Part shown: positions 16,707 to 24,857 of the stretch, piece after piece
How the letters are laid out: each line of letters starts with the position of its first letter
Numbering within the stretch: the stretch's first letter is position 1
NCBI RefSeq assembly: GCF_016862435.1
Contig: NZ_BOMY01000044.1
Coordinates: 62,001-126,000, forward strand
DNA from: Paractinoplanes tereljensis
GTDB taxonomy: Bacteria > Actinomycetota > Actinomycetes > Mycobacteriales > Micromonosporaceae
Direction of reading: 5' to 3'
DNA length: 64,000 bases
Made by a program: the position numbers and the translations under genes
The notes under the pieces: model-generated
What the model was told of the DNA's origin: nothing
Databases searched by the model: none
Seen by the model: the letters and a program-made list of their open reading frames with translations, nothing else

Positions 16707-17111
16707 ATGTCGCAGGCGCCCGACGCGGAGAACCGGCCCACCGTCCTCGTCGTCGACGACGAGGAGGACCTACGCGACATCATGCGCCGCATGCTTGAAC
16801 GGCGCGGTTTCTCGACCCTGATCGCCGGCGACTCGCAGGAGGCCATCGCGGCCTGCCGGGACCACCCCGGCGAGATCGACATCCTGGTCACCGATCTGGG
16901 CCTGCCCGGAGTCTCCGGTGGCGAACTTTCCCGGACCGCCACCGAACTGCGGCCGGGCATGCGAGTCGTCTACATCTCCGGGCTGCCCAAGGAGATGGCG
17001 GTGGCCGAGGGGTCCATCGAGCCGGACGCTCTGCTGGTCAAGAAGCCGTTCAGCACCGAGCTGCTGATCGAGGCGCTCCGTTCGGTCCTGGCCGAGGGCG
17101 CCACGCCATAA
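16707..17111 (+). CDS. Receiver-only response regulator
   Basis: The product (134 residues) is a single CheY-like receiver domain: acidic pocket VLVVDDEEDLRDIMRRML, phospho-acceptor Asp in DILVTDLGLPGVSGGE, Ser in VVYISGLP and Lys in LLVKKPFSTELL. There is no output domain. It resembles the receiver domains of hybrid kinases and could act as a phosphate shuttle or bind a partner. ATG 16707 follows GGAGG by 4 bases. A strong terminator follows, so it is transcribed alone. A kinase partner cannot be assigned from this window. Confidence 0.92.
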   Translation: MSQAPDAENRPTVLVVDDEEDLRDIMRRMLERRGFSTLIAGDSQEAIAACRDHPGEIDILVTDLGLPGVSGGELSRTATELRPGMRVVYISGLPKEMAVAEGSIEPDALLVKKPFSTELLIEALRSVLAEGATP

Positions 17112-17127
17112 CCTTCCGTTTCACCCG

Positions 17128-17162
17128 AGCGCCGCCGTCACTCGTGACGGCGGCGCTTTTTT
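17128..17162 (+). terminator. Strong Rho-independent terminator
   Basis: A perfect 13-bp stem (17128-17140 with 17145-17157) with a 4-base CTCG loop is followed by a run of six T. It lies 16 bases after the receiver gene's stop. Confidence 0.95.
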
Positions 17163-17281
17163 CTGTCCCCGGTTCCACAATGTCCGCTCCCGTGCTGCAC
17201 CTGCTCTTACACCAATCGGGACCCGGCTCCCGCCGACGGTGAGGTCAAGGAACGACCGAACCACGTCAGCGGGGAGAGACA

Positions 17282-18844
17282 GTGAAGCGCAAGCAAGCGG
17301 TGGTGGGCGCGGCGGCGATCGGAGTGGCGGTGAGCGCCGGCTTCCTGCCTTCGGGGCAGGCGGGCGCCGCGGTCACCACACCCGCGATCCGGACCGTCTT
17401 CGCGAGCGACGACGCTTACGTCTCCAACACCCGCACCAACATCAACTTCGGCTCGGCCGAGAAGCTTGTCGTCGGCGCCGCCGACGGCGAGACCCGGACG
17501 TCGTTCGTGAAGTTCTCGACCGGCGGCTTTCCGACCGGTGCGACCCTCAGTCACGCCCGGCTGATCCTGCCGTACGACGGCACCCCGGCCGAGGCGCGCA
17601 TCAGCGTCTACCCGGTGGCCAGCGGGTGGAGCGAGAACACGATCACGGCCGCCACCCAGCCGGCGATCAGCGCCGCCGCGATCGGCTCGGCCGTGCCGCG
17701 GGCCACCGACCCGTCGGTGACGATCGACCTGAGCTCGGTGGTGACCACCGCCGGCACGTACGCGTTCGCCGTGCGCTCGGCGTCGACCACCGGCGTGACC
17801 CGGTTCCAGTCCGCCGAGTCCGGCGACCGCACCGGCCCGCGCCTGGTCGTGGACTACACGCCGGTGAGCGCGGCTCCGACCGCCGAGCCCGCCCCGGAGT
17901 CCTGCGTGACCGACAACCTGCTGGTGCCGAGCTGCGGCGTTCTCTGGGGTGCGGCGGCCGGCGGCTTCACCGACACGCCGCGGGACACCGCGCTCAAGAA
18001 CTGGGAGACCCTGACCGGCCGCACCTCGACGATCTTCCACGCGTACCACAAGGGCGACGAGAAGTTCCCGACCAAGTCCGAGATCGCGATGACCCGGGAC
18101 GCCGCGCACCCGCGGGCGCTGCTGCTCAACTGGAAGGTCGCCTACGGCACCACCTGGGCCAAGGTCGCGGCTGGGCAGAAGGACGCGCGGATCGACGCGT
18201 GGGCCGACTACGTGAAGGCCAACTACGGCACCCAGAAGTTCTTCCTGGCCCTGCACCACGAGCCGGAGAACGACGTGCAGACCGGCGCGAGCTCCGGGAT
18301 GACCGCCAAGGACTTCGCCGCCATGTACCGGCACGTCATCGAGCGGCTGCGCGCCGACGGCGTGACGAACGTGGTCAACGTGCTCGCCTACATGGGCAAC
18401 GAGAAGTGGATGGCCCAGTCCTGGTGGAAGGACCTCTACCCGGGTGACGACGTCGTCGACTGGATCGGCCTCGACTCGTACGTGAGCGTGGAGAAGGGCT
18501 ACTACCACTTCGGCGACTTCGGTGACCTGCTCGACCGGCAGCCGACCGGCGGCGGTCTCGGCTTCTACGACTGGTCGGTCAAGAACCACCCGAAGAAGCC
18601 GATCATGGTGGCCGAGTGGGGCATGTACCACCGGGTCGGCCAGCCGACCAGCAAGGCCGCCGCGTTCGCCACCGTCGTTCCGCAGCTGCTCAAGCACTCG
18701 AAGATCAAGGCGATCGTGTACTTCGACACCGCGCAGGACGACGAGGGCGACCGCAACATCGCGGTGGACTCGACGGCGGACAGCCTCGCCGCGTTCCGCA
18801 AGGTGGCGGCCGAGCCGCTGTTCAACGTCGAACTGAAGAACTGA
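17282..18844 (+). CDS. Secreted DNRLRE-domain protein with GH26-like glycosidase domain
   Basis: The product (520 residues) starts with a signal peptide (residues 1 to about 29, ending GQAGAA). Residues about 35-195 form a DNRLRE/CBM-like beta-sandwich: ASDDAYVSNTRTNINFGSAE with LVVGAADGETRTSFVKF, and a Pro-rich linker follows. The C-terminal part looks like a GH26-type TIM barrel, with a likely acid/base Glu near residue 326 in LALHHEPEND and a likely nucleophile at Glu445 in PIMVAEWGMYH. GH26 enzymes attack mannans or related beta-glycans; the actual substrate is not clear. GTG 17282 has a GGGGAGAG site. It is flanked by terminators on both sides. Confidence 0.82.
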   Translation: MKRKQAVVGAAAIGVAVSAGFLPSGQAGAAVTTPAIRTVFASDDAYVSNTRTNINFGSAEKLVVGAADGETRTSFVKFSTGGFPTGATLSHARLILPYDGTPAEARISVYPVASGWSENTITAATQPAISAAAIGSAVPRATDPSVTIDLSSVVTTAGTYAFAVRSASTTGVTRFQSAESGDRTGPRLVVDYTPVSAAPTAEPAPESCVTDNLLVPSCGVLWGAAAGGFTDTPRDTALKNWETLTGRTSTIFHAYHKGDEKFPTKSEIAMTRDAAHPRALLLNWKVAYGTTWAKVAAGQKDARIDAWADYVKANYGTQKFFLALHHEPENDVQTGASSGMTAKDFAAMYRHVIERLRADGVTNVVNVLAYMGNEKWMAQSWWKDLYPGDDVVDWIGLDSYVSVEKGYYHFGDFGDLLDRQPTGGGLGFYDWSVKNHPKKPIMVAEWGMYHRVGQPTSKAAAFATVVPQLLKHSKIKAIVYFDTAQDDEGDRNIAVDSTADSLAAFRKVAAEPLFNVELKN

Positions 18845-18863
18845 TCTTTATTCACCCCCCTGG

Positions 18864-18903
18864 GGTCGGGCCGGTCCACTGCGGAGGACCGGCCCGACCT
18901 TTA
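18864..18903. terminator. Bidirectional terminator
   Basis: A perfect 14-bp stem (18864-18877 with 18886-18899) with an 8-base loop is followed by TTTAT on the plus strand. It ends the glycosidase gene and overlaps the stop codon of the convergent methyltransferase gene. Confidence 0.9.
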
Positions 18904-19653
18904 TCCCGGCCAGGGCACGGTGAGCTCACCGAGGCGCCAGCGGGCCGGGCCGTCCAACACCAACTGCGAGTCGCGCATCCGCCGGCAGGTCGCCAGCCAG
19001 CGCTGCCGCGCCCCGAACGGGGTCGCCTCGGTCTCCCACGCGCGACCCAGCGCCCGCAACAGCTCGTGCACCGGCTCGCCGGCGACGTTGTGATGGATCA
19101 GCGCCTTGGGGAGTCGCTCGGCGAACGTCGCCGGATGGTCCAGGTCGGACAGTCGGGCCGACAGGGTCAGCGACTGCGGCTGCCCGCCGGACACCACCGC
19201 CCAGGTGGCGATCCGGCCCAGCTCGTCGCAGGTGCCCTCGACCAGCAGCGCACCGGTCCCGGTCATCTGCCGCCAGGCCGCGCCGACCTCCTCCTCGGAG
19301 TACTGCCGCAGCACGTTGAAGGCACGCACCACAACCGGCCGCAGCCCGGCCAATTCGAAACCCCCACGGCGAAAATCCAGACCGGGCGGCTCCGCGTACG
19401 GGCGGGCAGCTTCCACCCGTACCGGATCGATCTCCAAACCGACCACCGTGACGTCCGCTCGCACCGCGGCCACCAGACGGTTGTGCAATTCCACCGCGGT
19501 GACCGGGGTCGCGCCGTAACCCAGGTCGACGACCAGCGGATCGGTGGCCTCGGTCAGCAGGCCACCGCAGCGATAGGCGATGAAGTTGTCGACCCGGCGC
19601 AGCCGGTTGGGATTGGTAGTCCCCCGGGTGATCGCGCCGACCGGTTTCGTCAC
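18901..19653 (-). CDS. Class I SAM-dependent methyltransferase-like protein
   Basis: The product (250 residues) has a Rossmann-like start with PLVVDLGYGATPVTAVEL, resembling motif I (D-x-G-x-G) of class I methyltransferases, and VTVVGLEIDPVRVEAAR, where the acidic residue of motif II would bind the SAM ribose. The C-terminal half is variable. The substrate is unknown. The GTG start immediately follows the TAG stop of the SDR gene, so the two are translationally coupled. Confidence 0.72.
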   Translation of the reverse strand: MTKPVGAITRGTTNPNRLRRVDNFIAYRCGGLLTEATDPLVVDLGYGATPVTAVELHNRLVAAVRADVTVVGLEIDPVRVEAARPYAEPPGLDFRRGGFELAGLRPVVVRAFNVLRQYSEEEVGAAWRQMTGTGALLVEGTCDELGRIATWAVVSGGQPQSLTLSARLSDLDHPATFAERLPKALIHHNVAGEPVHELLRALGRAWETEATPFGARQRWLATCRRMRDSQLVLDGPARWRLGELTVPWPG

Positions 19654-20409
19654 CTACTTCTCCCGGTGCACCTTGTGCTGCGCGGCCTGCGCGAGCGGCC
19701 GGATCACCAGCTTGTCGATGTTGACGTGGTGCGGGCGGGTGGCCATGAACGCGACGCAGTCGGCGATGTCGTCGGCGACAAGCGGTTCCTTGACGCCGTC
19801 GTAGATCGAGTCGGCCCGGCTCTGGTCGCCGGCGAAGCGGTTGAGCGAGAACTCGTCGGTGCGCACCATGCCCGGGTCGATCTCGGTGACCCGCACCGGC
19901 TTGCCGGACAGTTCCAGCCGCAACGTGCCGACCAGTGCTTCCTGGGCGTGCTTGGCCGCGGTGTACCCGCCGCCGCCCTCGTAGACCGTGAACGCCGCGG
20001 TCGAGCCGACCGTCACGATCGTGCCGCGACCGCTCTGCTCCAGGGCCGGCAGCAGCGCCTTGGTGACCCGGAGCGTGCCGAGCACGTTCACGTCGTACAT
20101 CCATTGCCAGTCGTCGACCGATCCGGTCGCGACCGGATCGAGGCCGCGGGCCCCGCCCGCGTTGTTGACCAGCAGGGTGAGCACGCCGTCGAGGCCGGCC
20201 ACGACGGTGGCGAGGTTGGCCACCGAGGCGTCGTCGGTGATGTCGCACTCGACCGCGGTGGCCGCCGGCCCGATCTCCTTGACCAGCTCCTCGAGCCGGT
20301 CGGCGCGGCGCGCGGCCGCCACCACGTGGAAACCCTCCCGGGCCAGCCGGCGGGCCGTGGCCGCACCGATTCCGCTGGAGGCACCCGTGATCACTGCGAT
20401 GTTCTGCAT
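19654..20409 (-). CDS. Short-chain dehydrogenase/reductase
   Basis: The product (251 residues) is a classical SDR: cofactor motif VITGASSGIGAATAR near the N-terminus, NNAGG, catalytic Ser in VTVGSTAAF and YxxxK in GGYTAAKHAQEAL. An Arg/Arg pair in AAARRADRLEEL favours NADP(H). The end, with VNIDKLVIRPLAQAAQHK, resembles the NADP-dependent serine/3-hydroxy acid dehydrogenase group (YdfG-like). The real substrate is not determined. It is first in a two-gene unit with the methyltransferase-like gene. Confidence 0.92.
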   Translation of the reverse strand: MQNIAVITGASSGIGAATARRLAREGFHVVAAARRADRLEELVKEIGPAATAVECDITDDASVANLATVVAGLDGVLTLLVNNAGGARGLDPVATGSVDDWQWMYDVNVLGTLRVTKALLPALEQSGRGTIVTVGSTAAFTVYEGGGGYTAAKHAQEALVGTLRLELSGKPVRVTEIDPGMVRTDEFSLNRFAGDQSRADSIYDGVKEPLVADDIADCVAFMATRPHHVNIDKLVIRPLAQAAQHKVHREK

Positions 20410-20547
20410 GCCTCTTATCCTTCCTCGTCGCCGATGACTTCAGTCACCCACGGGTGCTCTGTATGTGGTTGCAGAAGCAAGTACGGGGAAGATTGACAAA
20501 GACGTAACAAGAACACGTCATGTTTGACCGTTTCGGGAGGATATATC

Positions 20548-21819
20548 GTGGTTGACTGGCCGGCCCCGCGCCGCATCGCCACGCTTTCGGTGCACACCTC
20601 CCCGTTGGAACAGCCGGGCACCGGCGACGCGGGCGGCATGAACGTCTACATCGTCGAGGTCTCCAAGCGGCTCGCCCGGCTCGGCGTCGAGGTGGAGATC
20701 TTCACCCGGGCCACCCGCAGCGACCTGCCGTCGATCGTCGAGATGGCGCCCGGTGTCACCGTCCGGCACGTCACCGCCGGCCCGTTCGAGGGCCTGGCCA
20801 AGGAGGACCTGCCGTCCCAGTTGTGCGCGTTCGCCAACGGCGTGCTGCGCGCCGAGGCGGCCCACCCGCCGGGCCGGTACGACCTGATCCACTCGCACTA
20901 CTGGCTGTCCGGCCAGGTCGGCTGGCTGGCCCGGGAGCGCTGGGGAGTGCCGCACGTGCACACCGCGCACACCCTGGCCAAGGTGAAGAACCGCTGGCTC
21001 GCGGCCGGTGACCGCCCCGAGCCGAAGGCCCGGGTGATCGGCGAGGAGCAGGTGATCGCCGAGTCCGACCGGCTCGTCGCGAACACCGCGGCCGAGGCCC
21101 AGGACCTGGTCGGCTATTACGGCGCTCCGTCCGCGCGGACCGCGGTGGTGCAGCCCGGGGTCGATCTGGACCGATTCCATCCTCTCGTCCGGCCGGACCG
21201 CGCACGGCTCGGGCTCCCGCTGTCCGGCCGCATCGTTGCTTTCGTCGGCCGCATTCAGCCGCTCAAAGCGCCTGATGTTCTGATTTCGGCGCTTCCGTTC
21301 CTGACCGACCCGTCAGCGACCGTGGTCATCTGCGGCGGCCCCAGCGGGACCGGCCTCGAGCGGCCTTCGTCGCTTATCGAGTTGGCGGCCTCGCTCGGCG
21401 TCTCCGACCAGGTGCTCTTCCTGCCCCCGCAGACCGGCGACGACCTGGCCAACCTGTACCGCTGTGCCGACCTGGTCGCGGTGCCGTCCTACAACGAGTC
21501 GTTCGGGCTGGTCGCGCTGGAAGCGCAGGCCTGCGGCACGCCGGTGGTGGCGGCCGCGGTCGGCGGCCTGATCACCGCGGTCCGGGACGGGGTCAGCGGC
21601 GTGCTCGTCGACGGGCACGACCCGCGGGACTGGGCGCGGGCGCTGGACTCGCTGCTCGCCGCTCCGCGGCATCGCGCGACCCTGGCCCGGGGCGCGGTGG
21701 ATCATGCGGCCGGCTTCTCCTGGGACCGTACGGCCGAAGGACTGCTCCAGGTCTACCGTGAGGCCGTGGTCCAGCATCGCGAGATGATCGCCGCCCGCCT
21801 GGAGGCGTACGCATGGTGA
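20548..21819 (+). CDS. mshA: D-inositol-3-phosphate glycosyltransferase MshA
   Basis: MshA (423 residues) joins GlcNAc from UDP-GlcNAc to inositol-3-phosphate, the first step of mycothiol synthesis. The GT-B family 4 fold shows LSVHTSPLEQPGTGDAGGMN followed by VYIVEVSKRLARLG in the N-domain, HSHYWLSGQVGWLA, HTAHTLAKVKN, and the C-domain donor site SYNESFGLVALEAQACGTPV, where the ESFGLV..E motif binds the sugar nucleotide. GTG 20548 is preferred over an in-frame start at 20524 because GGGAGG precedes it. A TTGACA at 20493 could be a -35 element but no good -10 is seen. Confidence 0.95.
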   Translation: MVDWPAPRRIATLSVHTSPLEQPGTGDAGGMNVYIVEVSKRLARLGVEVEIFTRATRSDLPSIVEMAPGVTVRHVTAGPFEGLAKEDLPSQLCAFANGVLRAEAAHPPGRYDLIHSHYWLSGQVGWLARERWGVPHVHTAHTLAKVKNRWLAAGDRPEPKARVIGEEQVIAESDRLVANTAAEAQDLVGYYGAPSARTAVVQPGVDLDRFHPLVRPDRARLGLPLSGRIVAFVGRIQPLKAPDVLISALPFLTDPSATVVICGGPSGTGLERPSSLIELAASLGVSDQVLFLPPQTGDDLANLYRCADLVAVPSYNESFGLVALEAQACGTPVVAAAVGGLITAVRDGVSGVLVDGHDPRDWARALDSLLAAPRHRATLARGAVDHAAGFSWDRTAEGLLQVYREAVVQHREMIAARLEAYAW

Positions 21820-22304
21820 CTCTCCTGATCGAGAAGGTCCTCACCGACCGCGAACTCGAGTGGGAGAGCACCGGGCCGGGCGCCTATGTGGTCACGCTGC
21901 CCGGCACCCACAAGCTCAAGACCGCCTGCAACCTGATCGTCGGCGAGCACGCGCTGCGCGTCGAGGCCTTCGTGATGCGCCAGCCCGACGAGCGCCGCGA
22001 GGAACTGTGGGCGTGGCTGCTGCGCCGAAACGCCCGGATGTACGCCGTATCGTTCTCCATCGATGCGTGCGGCGATGTCTACCTGACCGGCCGGGTGTCG
22101 CTGAAATCCCTGGACGAGGACGAGTTGGACCGGATCCTGGGCGCCGTTCTCACCTACGCCGACGAATCCTTCGACACGATGCTGGAGATCGGCTTCGGCT
22201 CCTCGATCCGCCGCGAGTGGGAGTGGCGGGTAAAGCGCGGCGAATCCACAGCAAATCTTCAGGCGTTCAAGCACCTGGCCCCGGACGTGCCCGAAATTGG
22301 GTGA
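21813..22304 (+). CDS. YbjN-domain protein, mshA partner
   Basis: The product (163 residues) is a YbjN/type III secretion chaperone-like fold: GPGAYVVTLPGTHKLKTACN, RVEAFVMRQPDERREELWAW followed by LLRRNARMYAVSFSID, and GDVYLTGRVSL are typical. Its ATG overlaps the end of mshA by seven bases, so the two are co-translated. This gene pair is conserved across actinobacteria; the function of the small partner is not known. Confidence 0.85.
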   Translation: MVTLLIEKVLTDRELEWESTGPGAYVVTLPGTHKLKTACNLIVGEHALRVEAFVMRQPDERREELWAWLLRRNARMYAVSFSIDACGDVYLTGRVSLKSLDEDELDRILGAVLTYADESFDTMLEIGFGSSIRREWEWRVKRGESTANLQAFKHLAPDVPEIG

Positions 22305-23072
22305 TTGGTGCCCGCGCTTACTCGATTGATAGGGTGCAGCGCATAATCATGCGGCCCCCGTCACCAGCGAAACAGTGATGAACAATTCGTTACCGATGGG
22401 GAGTCCAGGCGCCCGGAAGATTGAGCGGGCGATCCGCCGATCGGCCATTTGTCGGTGACTGTGACGGTGCAGACAGATGGCAGACAGCCAAGTGGCTTGT
22501 AAGCCTTGACCGCCCCAACTAGCGTAATCAATGGACGCCTGGCCGTTAGTTCGGGGAACTGGTTGATCAGAAATGGTCACCGCGGTGGGCGTTTGGGGAC
22601 GGGTGGCATATGCCGTTGGGGGACGGCGCGACCCGAGACCGGCGGTTAGTGCGGGCGACGCCTATGGGGATGGGCGTCGTCCGCCGCCGCCGGTGCTTTG
22701 TTTCCGGGCCTCCCACCCGGCTCCCGCGCCGGCTTCCTTGCTTCCGGCCTCGCTTCGGCTGACTCTCGCGCTCGCTTCCGGCTCTGGCTCGCCGGGCTTT
22801 CGCGCTTGCCTTCCGGCTTCGCCTTGCTCTCGCGCTCGCTTCCGGCTCTGGCTCGCCGGGCTTTCGCGCTTGCCTTCCGGCTTCGCCTGGCTCTCGCGCT
22901 TGCTTCCGGCCCCGGCTCGCCGGGCTCTCGCGCCGACTTCCTTGCTTCCGGCCCCGGCTCGCCGAGCTCTCGCCCCGGCTTCGTTGCTTCCGGCTTCGCC
23001 TAGCCCGGCTCTCGCGCCGGCTTCCTTGCTTCCGGCTTCGTCTTGCCTTCGCGGCGGCCTGCTCGCTTCCGG
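22305..23072. other. 768-base gene-free stretch with low-complexity repeats
   Basis: The first half (to about 22680) is less G+C-rich than its surroundings and shows no convincing gene; a short hairpin (GACGCC pairing with GGCGTC) occurs at about 22658-22676. The second half (about 22690-23060) is a low-complexity array rich in CTTCCGGC and CTCGC motifs, including the 64-base tandem repeat listed separately. Long open frames cross it on both strands but their translations are repetitive Ser/Arg/Ala/Gly strings with no protein-like character. Confidence 0.7.
22763..22954. repeat. 64-base tandem repeat, about three copies
   Basis: Copies begin at 22763, 22827 and 22891, exactly 64 bases apart. 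The first two match over about 62 bases (beginning CTCTCGCGCTCGCTTCCGGC and including GGCTCGCCGGGCTTTCGCGC). The third diverges after its first 20 bases but keeps GGCTCGCCGGGCT. Because 64 is not a multiple of 3, the array is unlikely to be coding. Confidence 0.85.
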
Positions 23073-24812
23073 TTACCGGACTTCTGCGGTTGCTGCGGTC
23101 TCTGACCGGATGGCGGCCGCGTGCCCCTCGCGGCTCGGGCCGGCGGCCAGGTGCAGAGCTGCCGCCACCAAGCCCGCCCCCGCCACCGTCAGCCAGTGCC
23201 AACTGCCCAGGTACTGCAGGCCGGCGCCGCCCAGCGCCGGCGCCAGGAACGCCGCGGCCGGGAAGGTCAGGTAGAAGACGGCCTGATAGCGGCCGCGCAG
23301 CGCGGCCGGCGCCAGCTCGGAGTTGATCGCGGCGTTCGGGGGAGCGGCCAGCATGCTGCCAACCGTCCAGATCGCCGCGGCCACCAGATAGGCGGGCAGG
23401 CGGTCGGCCAGCGCCAGCACCGCGAAACCGATCGCGGTGATCGCCTGGGCCGCGGCCAGCACGCGCGCCTTCGGCCGGCCGTCGATCAGCCGCGGCACGA
23501 AGAGCTGCCCCACCACGATGAACGCCGCGCCGAGCGAGACCACCAGGCCGTAGGCCGACGGGCTCAACCCATCCGCACGCATGGCAAGCGGCACGATCGT
23601 GCTGCCCTGCGTGTAGACCAGCGCTTGCAGCAGCGTCAGCCCAGCAAATGCCAAAAAGATCCGATCGCCAAGCACCGCCCGAAGCCCGCCATCGCCGCCG
23701 GCCGCGTGCGCGCTTCCTGCCGCGCCCGCGCTGCTCGCGCTGCCCGCGTGCCCATCGTGGCGATCTTGCGGACTTGCTGTTCGCGCCGAACGCGAAGTCC
23801 GCAAGATCGGGCGCGGGAGGGCGTGCCCGCGCTGCCCGCGCGGCGATCTTGTCGGCTTGCTGTTCGCAGCGAGCGGGAAGTCCTCAAGATCGGGCAGGCG
23901 GGTGCAGGCGGGCGTGCCCGCGCTGCTCGCGCTGCCCGCGCTGCTCGCGCTGCTCGCGCTGCCCGCGCTGCCCGCGTTGCCCGCGCTGCCCGCGTTGCCC
24001 GCGTTGCCCGCGTTGCCCGCGCCACTCGCGCTGCCCGCGCTGCCCGCGCCACTCGCGCTGCCCGCGCCGCTCGCGCTGCCGGCCGCGCCCGCTGCTCTCG
24101 TACCCGGATCCGCACGGCCCGCCGCTCTCGTACCCGGATCCGGGCCGCCGGCATTGCCCGTACCCGGATCTGGGTTGCTTGTTGCAGGTTTCTCCTGGCG
24201 ATCTTGTTGAATTGCCGCCGCCGTCGGCGGCCTGCGCAAGGTCTCCGGGACCCGCCGGCTGATGATCAGCGCGGCGGCCAGGGCCGACGCGGCGTCCAGC
24301 AGGAACAGGCCCACGTAGCTCCACTCGGCCAGCACGCCGGCGACCAGCGACGCTCCCGCCGTACCCAGATTGAAGGCCCAAAATTCCAGGTTGAAGGCGC
24401 GCAACCGCCGCTCCGCCGGAACCAGGTCGATGATCGCGGCGACGAAGGCCGGCCCGGGCATCGACTGGGCCAGGCCCATCAGGGCGCAGAGCGCGGCGAT
24501 CAGCCCGAGGCTCCCGGCGAACGCGAGCGCGGCCAGCACGACCGCGCCGGCCAGGTGCGACCAGACCAGCGTGCGGCGGCGCCCCCACCGGTCCGCGAGA
24601 ACGCCGCCGGCCAGGGTGCCGATCACCCCGCCGATGCCGTACGTCCCGACGATCAGCCCGGCCATCGCGGGGCCTGCGCCGCGCTGCGTGGTGAGGTAGA
24701 GGGAGAGGAAGAGGACCGCGAAACCGCCCAGCCGGTTGATCAGCAGTCCGGCCCAGAGATACCAGTACGCGGCGGGCAGACCTCCGGCCGTGTCGCGCAG
24801 CCAACCCCGCAT
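23073..24812 (-). CDS. MFS transporter with a repeat-built insertion in the central loop
   Basis: The product (579 residues) is a 12-helix major facilitator exporter. The first half has the A-motif GGVLADRWGRRRT between helices 2 and 3, and the second half resumes at DGGLRAVLGDRIFLAF. It aligns end to end with the neighbouring 414-residue MFS protein except for about 178 additional residues (about 197-374) where that protein has only a short linker. The insertion is made of PDPGT-RAAG repeats, Gly-Ser-Ala/Gly-Asn-Ala triplets and a basic stretch. It stays in frame, so the gene is probably still expressed. ATG 24812 follows GGGGAG and matches the paralogue's start (MRGWLR). Substrate unknown. 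Confidence 0.85.
   Translation of the reverse strand: MRGWLRDTAGGLPAAYWYLWAGLLINRLGGFAVLFLSLYLTTQRGAGPAMAGLIVGTYGIGGVIGTLAGGVLADRWGRRRTLVWSHLAGAVVLAALAFAGSLGLIAALCALMGLAQSMPGPAFVAAIIDLVPAERRLRAFNLEFWAFNLGTAGASLVAGVLAEWSYVGLFLLDAASALAAALIISRRVPETLRRPPTAAAIQQDRQEKPATSNPDPGTGNAGGPDPGTRAAGRADPGTRAAGAAGSASGAGSASGAGSAGSASGAGNAGNAGNAGSAGNAGSAGSASSASSAGSASSAGTPACTRLPDLEDFPLAANSKPTRSPRGQRGHALPRPILRTSRSARTASPQDRHDGHAGSASSAGAAGSAHAAGGDGGLRAVLGDRIFLAFAGLTLLQALVYTQGSTIVPLAMRADGLSPSAYGLVVSLGAAFIVVGQLFVPRLIDGRPKARVLAAAQAITAIGFAVLALADRLPAYLVAAAIWTVGSMLAAPPNAAINSELAPAALRGRYQAVFYLTFPAAAFLAPALGGAGLQYLGSWHWLTVAGAGLVAAALHLAAGPSREGHAAAIRSETAATAEVR
23761..23809. repeat. REP-like palindromic element, copy 1
   Basis: Perfect 15-base inverted arms, CGATCTTGCGGACTT (23761-23775) and its reverse complement (23795-23809), are separated by 19 bases that contain a further TTCGCG/CGCGAA pair. 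A second element with the same arm length and spacer length lies 83 bases away. Confidence 0.85.
23844..23892. repeat. REP-like palindromic element, copy 2
   Basis: The arms (23844-23858 and 23878-23892) pair at 12 of 15 positions and begin with the same CGATCTTG as copy 1. The spacer is again 19 bases and starts GCTGTTCGC as in copy 1, so both derive from one element type. Confidence 0.8.
23923..24084. repeat. 9-base minisatellite, 18 units
   Basis: Eighteen consecutive 9-base units follow the pattern (C/T)TGC(C/T)CGCG, with CCACTCGCG variants; the most common unit is CTGCCCGCG. Because 9 is a multiple of 3, length changes keep the transporter frame, where the units encode Gly-Ser-Ala, Gly-Asn-Ala or Ser-Ser-Ala triplets. 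Confidence 0.9.
24095..24170. repeat. 30-base tandem repeat, about three copies
   Basis: TACCCGGATC occurs at 24101, 24131 and 24161, exactly 30 bases apart, with similar flanks (CTCTCG before the first two). On the minus strand it encodes the PDPGT repeats of the MFS loop. Confidence 0.85.
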
Positions 24813-24857
24813 TCCACTCCCCAACTGGAAGCAGTGTTAACAGTTACGAACGGAAGG

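Larger units (their letters stand above)
23691..24224 (-). repeat. In-frame repeat-rich insertion inside MFS gene
   Basis: This stretch corresponds to the extra loop of the MFS protein. It contains, left to right, two palindromic elements (23761-23809 and 23844-23892), a 9-base minisatellite (23923-24084) and a 30-base tandem repeat (24095-24170). The neighbouring paralogue lacks all of it. The boundaries are approximate and come from comparing the two proteins. Confidence 0.75.

Noticed and set aside
20493..20524. TTGACA as -35 of an mshA promoter
   Set aside because: No TAnnnT hexamer at 16-19 bases; kept only as a remark in the mshA entry.
22347..22580. 77-residue minus-strand frame downstream of the YbjN gene
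   Set aside because: No ribosome site, no recognisable motif and ordinary composition for a chance frame in a gap; not supported.
22567..23274. Long open frames on both strands through the low-complexity array
   Set aside because: The translations are Ser/Arg/Ala/Gly repeats without domain, start signal or codon bias, and they run over a 64-base tandem array. They follow from high G+C.
23923..24170. Short regular repeats resembling a CRISPR array
   Set aside because: The units are 9 and 30 bases with no unique spacers and lie inside a transporter gene; no cas gene is nearby.
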